NCBI GenBank assembly: GCA_002448445.1
Contig: DJYC01000041.1
Coordinates: forward strand, 67,528-131,527
Direction of reading: 5' to 3'
Source: Treponema sp. UBA6988
GTDB taxonomy: Bacteria; Spirochaetota; Spirochaetia; Treponematales; Treponemataceae
DNA: 64,000 bases
A program made the position numbers and the translations under genes. This document shows, piece by piece, positions 60,596 through 64,000 of this stretch; the stretch's first letter is position 1, and every line of letters starts with the position of its first letter. The notes below the pieces were generated by a model. That model was not told the origin of the DNA. It ran no database searches and saw nothing but the letters and a program-made list of their open reading frames with translations.

Positions 60596-61585
60596 ATGTC
60601 TGAAAGGAAATTCACGGTTCTGGACTTGCTTGATCTGGACTTAAAAGGGCATGACTCTCTGAATCTCTGCTGTATTGCAGGCCGTCGCGGGCTTTCCCGT
60701 GAACTTTCCATTGCGGATGTTAACAGGCCGGGGCTTGCGCTTTCGGGTTTTTACGAGTCCTTTGTCTATGCCCGGGTTCAGCTTTTTGGCCGTGGGGAAT
60801 TTGCCTACCTTAAGAAGCTTCACGATGAGGACAGGGGCGATTCCCTTGAACGCTTTTTTTCCTACCAGATTCCCTGCTGCATTTTTACCCGCTCCCTTAT
60901 GCCCAACGAAACATTTCTTTCCATTGCAGAGGCTACGGGAACGCCTGTTTTGCAGACCGACTTGGATTCAACAGAATTTTCCATAAGATTTGTACGTGCC
61001 TTTTCCAACATTTTTGCCCCTAAGAAGATTCTTCACGGAGTTTTGGTTGAAGTTTACGGAATTGGCATTCTGCTTATCGGGGATAGCGGTGTTGGCAAAA
61101 GTGAGACAGCCCTTGAACTGGTTGAACGCGGCCACCGCCTGGTTGCAGACGATACGGTTGAGGTCCGCTGCGTTAACGGAAATACGATTATGGGACAGGG
61201 CCCCAACAAGCTGATTAGCCACCACATGGAAATAAGGGGCCTGGGTATTATAGACGTTTCCCAGCTTTACGGCGTACGTGCAATCCGCGAGCAGAAGGAA
61301 ATCCAGCTGGTCGTTAAGCTTGAGACCTGGGACCAGAAGAAGGTTTACGACCGCCTTGGCATGGAAAACCATACGGCAGACTTGCTGGGGGTAAAAATCC
61401 GCTACATAGAAATTCCTGTAAAGCCCGGACGCAACCTGCCGATTATCATCGAGGCTGCGGCAATGAACGAGCGCCTTAAATCGCTGGGTCACTATTCGGC
61501 AAAGGAATTCAACCAGAACGTGCTCAAGTGGATTGAATCCGGTGAGGCGCAGGCGGCCTATTACGGCAACGAGGACGTTTATTAA
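60596..61585 (+). CDS. hprK: HPr kinase/phosphorylase
   Basis: Phosphorylates and dephosphorylates Ser46 of HPr in response to glycolytic metabolites. 329 residues. Walker A GDSGVGKSETALEL, the catalytic region VADDTVEV, and the family signature MEIRGLGIIDV are intact; the N-terminal domain is divergent. The start at 60596 is set by the promoter; a longer frame starts upstream of the -10. The ptsH gene follows after 75 bp. In spirochaetes without sugar PTS this pair is thought to serve regulation rather than transport. Confidence 0.93.
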   Translation: MSERKFTVLDLLDLDLKGHDSLNLCCIAGRRGLSRELSIADVNRPGLALSGFYESFVYARVQLFGRGEFAYLKKLHDEDRGDSLERFFSYQIPCCIFTRSLMPNETFLSIAEATGTPVLQTDLDSTEFSIRFVRAFSNIFAPKKILHGVLVEVYGIGILLIGDSGVGKSETALELVERGHRLVADDTVEVRCVNGNTIMGQGPNKLISHHMEIRGLGIIDVSQLYGVRAIREQKEIQLVVKLETWDQKKVYDRLGMENHTADLLGVKIRYIEIPVKPGRNLPIIIEAAAMNERLKSLGHYSAKEFNQNVLKWIESGEAQAAYYGNEDVY

Positions 61586-61660
61586 GAAAAACGGTGCGCG
61601 GAATGTGTTTTAGACATAGCCCGGGCATTTTTATAAAGAGCTTTTATTAAAGAGGAAAGA

Positions 61661-61927
61661 ATGATCGAAAAGATTTTGACAGTACGAAACAGGGCAGGAA
61701 TCCACGCGCGTCCGGCAGCTCTTATTGCACAGACCGCAAACAAGTTTTCTTCCGAGATTTCCTTGGAAAAGGACGCTTCAACAGTAAACGCAAAGTCCAT
61801 AATGGGTGTAATCACCATGGCGGCAGGCTACAATACAACCCTTACGCTCAAGGCAGACGGTCCTGACGAGAGGGAGGCTTCTGACGCTATATTCAACCTG
61901 TTTGAGTCAAAGTTTGAAGAAGAATAG
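61661..61927 (+). CDS. ptsH: HPr phosphocarrier protein
   Basis: 88 residues. Both regulatory sites are present: His15 in AGIHARPAA and Ser46 in NAKSIMGV. Ribosome site AGAGGA. No enzyme II genes lie in the window. Ser46 phosphorylation by the adjacent HprK would be the main input; use of His15 requires an enzyme I elsewhere. lexA follows after 11 bp. Confidence 0.95.
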   Translation: MIEKILTVRNRAGIHARPAALIAQTANKFSSEISLEKDASTVNAKSIMGVITMAAGYNTTLTLKADGPDEREASDAIFNLFESKFEEE

Positions 61928-61938
61928 GGACTGTCTGT

Positions 61939-62574
61939 ATGAAAAATCTAACTGACCGCCAAAAAGAGGTTCTGGATTTTATTGCACAGTTTACAGAAGA
62001 AAATGTGTTTCCCCCCACAGTAAGAGAAATTGGGGATCACTTTCAGATTTCGCTCAGAGCCGTTCAGGATCATATAGCCGCATTGCAGAAGAAGGGTGTT
62101 CTTGCCGTAACGCAGAAGCATTCACGTTCCCTGCGAGTTCTAAAGGACATGCGCAGCGACAAGAAGCAGATTTTTACGGCAACCGTTCCCGTGGTAAATT
62201 CCCTGCTTGCGGGAAAAAAGCTTTTTACAGCGGGAAACGTGGCCTACTACATAACCCTTTCCGAACCATTCGTCTCTTCTGGCAATTCATATTTTTGCAT
62301 GATTATCCAGGACCAGAGCCTTACCGGTGCTGGAATTTATCCTGGTGACTGTCTGGTTTTTGTCCAGTCCGATACATCCGTGCTTTCTGACGGCGAAATT
62401 GTTGCTGCCGTAATCGAGGGCGGGACAGAATCCCTTATTAGACGATATTTTAAGGAAGAATCAAGGGTTTGTCTAAAGGCTGATAATCCAAAGATTAAGA
62501 CTGTTTACAGCCAGGACTTGCACGTAGCGGGAAAGCTAGCTGCAGTTTTGCGGACGGTCGCGGTAAAAAAGTAG
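61939..62574 (+). CDS. lexA: LexA-type repressor with altered catalytic Lys
   Basis: 211 residues: winged helix (TVREIGDHFQISLRAVQDHI) and S24 peptidase domain. The cleavage site LLAGKK (Ala91-Gly92) and a Ser at 127 (QDQSLTG) align with E. coli Ala84-Gly85 and Ser119. At the position of the catalytic Lys156 (TVKRLKK) this protein has Arg168 in SLIRRYFKE, and the conserved GMSM is replaced by DQSL. It may cleave poorly or respond differently to RecA. No LexA-box was recognised by its promoter region; it is probably co-transcribed with ptsH. The DNA-binding helix also differs, so it likely recognises a non-standard operator. Confidence 0.82.
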   Translation: MKNLTDRQKEVLDFIAQFTEENVFPPTVREIGDHFQISLRAVQDHIAALQKKGVLAVTQKHSRSLRVLKDMRSDKKQIFTATVPVVNSLLAGKKLFTAGNVAYYITLSEPFVSSGNSYFCMIIQDQSLTGAGIYPGDCLVFVQSDTSVLSDGEIVAAVIEGGTESLIRRYFKEESRVCLKADNPKIKTVYSQDLHVAGKLAAVLRTVAVKK

Positions 62575-62580
62575 AGTATA

Positions 62581-63594
62581 ATGGCAGAAGCAGAAGTATA
62601 TCTTTTTACGGGGCCCGAAGCCGGGGATAAAAAGGAAGCAATCGAAGCGATACGCGCAAGGGCAGAGAAGGCTAACGGTCAGCTGGACTATTACAGCTAC
62701 TATGCCTCGGAGACAAGAATTCAGGACATCGTTGCCCAGCTGCAGAACGAGAGCCTTTTTTCTTCCGCCACATTCATTGTGCTAAAAAACGCAGAGCTTG
62801 TTAAGGGCAAAGATGCAGAGCTTTTGGCTTCCTGGTGCAAGAATGCGGCAGAAAGTCCAAACACCCTTATCCTTGTTAGCGACGAAAATTCCGTTGACAA
62901 AAAGATAGATTCAGCAGTTCCTTCCCAACACAAGAAAATGTTCTGGGAAATGTTCGAAAACCGAAAGAGCCAGTGGGTTCAGTCATATTTTAGGAAGAAC
63001 GGTTTTGGAATAACAGACGAAGCCGTAGAGCAAATCCTGGATATGGTGGAAAACAATACCGATGCGCTAAAGACAGAGTGCTCACGCTTTTTCTACTGCA
63101 TGCCCCAGGGGAGCACCGTAACTCCTTCCGATGTGGAAAAGGTAATCTCCCACAACAGGACGGAAAACGCCTTTACCCTCTTTGAAGAGATGGCCGATTC
63201 CACAAAGTCTCCCAGGCAGCGTCTTGAATCTTCCATGGAAATCCTTCAGAAAATACGCCTTTCCCGCGAGTCCAATTCGGTTGCGCTGATTGCGGGGCTT
63301 TCCTATTGCTTCCGCCAGCTTAGGGCATGGCACATGTTGCACCAAAAGGGGGCCACCCCTACGGAAGTTCAGCTTAAGGCGGCTGGTTTTTCCGGCAAAA
63401 AGAACCGTGAGCGCTACGAAAAAGCATCCCGTGTTTGGGGAGCAGGCAATGTTTCTTCTATATTATCCCTTCTTGCGCATACGGACATGGCAAACCGTTC
63501 AAGCGGCATGGCACTGGAATATACCTGCCTTACCATGATGATTTATTCAATCATAATCAAAAACGGCCTTTACCCTGCTGAGTATGTATGTTAA
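62581..63594 (+). CDS. holA: DNA polymerase III subunit delta
   Basis: 337 residues, usual length. Clamp-loader subunit that opens the beta clamp. Seen: EVYLFTGPEAGDKKEAIEAI, LQNESLFSSATFIVLKNAE, NTLILVSDENSVDKK and the C-terminal helical region RQLRAWHMLHQKGATPTEVQ. Starts 6 bp after the lexA stop. Family pattern clear although divergent, as is normal for HolA. Confidence 0.85.
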   Translation: MAEAEVYLFTGPEAGDKKEAIEAIRARAEKANGQLDYYSYYASETRIQDIVAQLQNESLFSSATFIVLKNAELVKGKDAELLASWCKNAAESPNTLILVSDENSVDKKIDSAVPSQHKKMFWEMFENRKSQWVQSYFRKNGFGITDEAVEQILDMVENNTDALKTECSRFFYCMPQGSTVTPSDVEKVISHNRTENAFTLFEEMADSTKSPRQRLESSMEILQKIRLSRESNSVALIAGLSYCFRQLRAWHMLHQKGATPTEVQLKAAGFSGKKNRERYEKASRVWGAGNVSSILSLLAHTDMANRSSGMALEYTCLTMMIYSIIIKNGLYPAEYVC

Positions 63595-63739
63595 TTTTTG
63601 CGGAATGATTTCCTATTTAAAACTCCAAATTGGCACTTTTATTTTCTAAACTGACCTTTTTTTATTCCGATAAGTAAAGGAGAAATAGGGGATTTAAAAA
63701 TTTTTATTTTTAGGTGTTCCTTATTATTCAAATGCGGAG

Positions 63740-63745
63740 TATAAT
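63740..63745 (+). promoter_or_regulatory. -10 box of the last gene
   Basis: Perfect TATAAT, 8 nt before the ATG at 63754, with no ribosome site and no convincing -35. Possibly another near-leaderless start. Confidence 0.4.
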
Positions 63746-63753
63746 CATTAATT

Positions 63754-64000
63754 ATGCCAGGATTAAGCCAGCTAAAGCAGTTTAACGCAGACCTCTTGAA
63801 TCTCGGGGACGAAGTAAAGATTCGTTCGGCACGCGGTGAAAAACCCGTTACTGTTCCTATCCCAAAAAAGATTCCTGACGTTGACGATTCGGAAGATTTT
63901 GTAAACGGTATGCCTCAGATTTCAGAAGAAGAACTGGAGCAAGCGGATGCCGCTGCCGCAGAAATGGAAAAGGCGGCCCATGACTTCTCGGATATAACCG
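63754..64000 (+). CDS. Unknown gene, 3' end beyond window
   Basis: The frame from ATG at 63754 is open to the end (82 residues). It begins MPGLSQLKQFNADLLNLGDE, then has a Pro-rich stretch (VTVPIPKKIPDVDDSEDFVN) and an acidic helix (EEELEQADAAAAEMEKAAHD). Soluble, no signal peptide. I do not recognise a family from this part. The coding appearance (third-position bias, charged composition) supports a real gene. Confidence 0.55.
   Translation, partial: MPGLSQLKQFNADLLNLGDEVKIRSARGEKPVTVPIPKKIPDVDDSEDFVNGMPQISEEELEQADAAAAEMEKAAHDFSDIT

Noticed and set aside
1..64000. tRNA, rRNA, tmRNA or riboswitch
   Set aside because: I looked through the intergenic spaces and saw no cloverleaf or known riboswitch core; a covariance-model search would be decisive.

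Overview
The window looks like the chromosome of a host-associated or gut-type spirochaete, most likely a Treponema. The evidence is the pairing of HprK with HPr without any sugar-specific PTS gene in view, spirochaete-style lipoprotein signals (short hydrophobic stretch then Cys, e.g. SGC, SSC, FSC), DUF2259 and DUF4230 proteins, FGE-sulfatase lipoproteins with a poly-G tract, and HflK/HflC followed by a large membrane protein. This assignment is inferred from gene content; no rRNA or tRNA gene was recognised.

Layout. 1-2.4 kb: a DUF4428 zinc-ribbon protein (cut by the window edge), a membrane protein and a diguanylate cyclase. 2.4-7.5 kb: an accessory island with an IS30-type insertion sequence carrying a frameshifted transposase, then a two-gene operon whose second gene is a 1011-residue SF1 helicase with a C-terminal nuclease-like domain (candidate phage defence). 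7.6-17.3 kb: housekeeping and cell-surface genes (phosphofructokinase, FMN-dependent hydroxyacid dehydrogenase, thioredoxin, DTW tRNA-modifying enzyme, COG0523 metallochaperone GTPase with a His/Asp tract, GH16 glucanase, flavin reductase). 17.6-24.9 kb: an RND efflux operon with a double-TetR regulator, a TetR-type operator on its own promoter, TolC, adaptor, pump and a PG0541-like small protein. 24.9-30.3 kb: hflK, hflC, a large membrane protein with a decayed kinase-like N-terminus, and a biotin-dependent carboxyltransferase.

30.5-46.6 kb is the most striking part: about 16 kb on the minus strand forming what looks like one transcription unit. It starts with a reduced type II secretion set (secretin GspD, ATPase GspE, platform GspF, major pseudopilin GspG, two very small pseudopilin-like proteins and a GspL/PilN-like bitopic protein) and continues through two lipoproteins, a clostripain-family (C11) protease lipoprotein and a 1968-residue Rhs/YD-repeat protein with a papain/C39-like C-terminal tip. 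I infer a dedicated secretion system plus its cargo.

47-64 kb: DUF4230 protein, sigma-54 (rpoN), DUF1015 protein, peptidyl-tRNA hydrolase, ECF transporter S component, DUF2259 protein, a MazEF-type toxin-antitoxin pair, an FGE-sulfatase lipoprotein whose reading frame is set by a G7 tract, a membrane protein, a divergent polysaccharide deacetylase, tsaD, a metallo-beta-lactamase-fold hydrolase, and the cluster hprK-ptsH-lexA-holA, ending in a truncated unknown gene.

Two features run through the whole window. First, intergenic spaces are filled with GC-rich structured repeats, including at least nine copies of one family that is easily mistaken for small genes. Second, at least seven genes have a promoter of the form TTGxxx-17-TATxxT-6-ATG with no Shine-Dalgarno sequence, which places the transcription start at or next to the A of the start codon (leaderless mRNAs).
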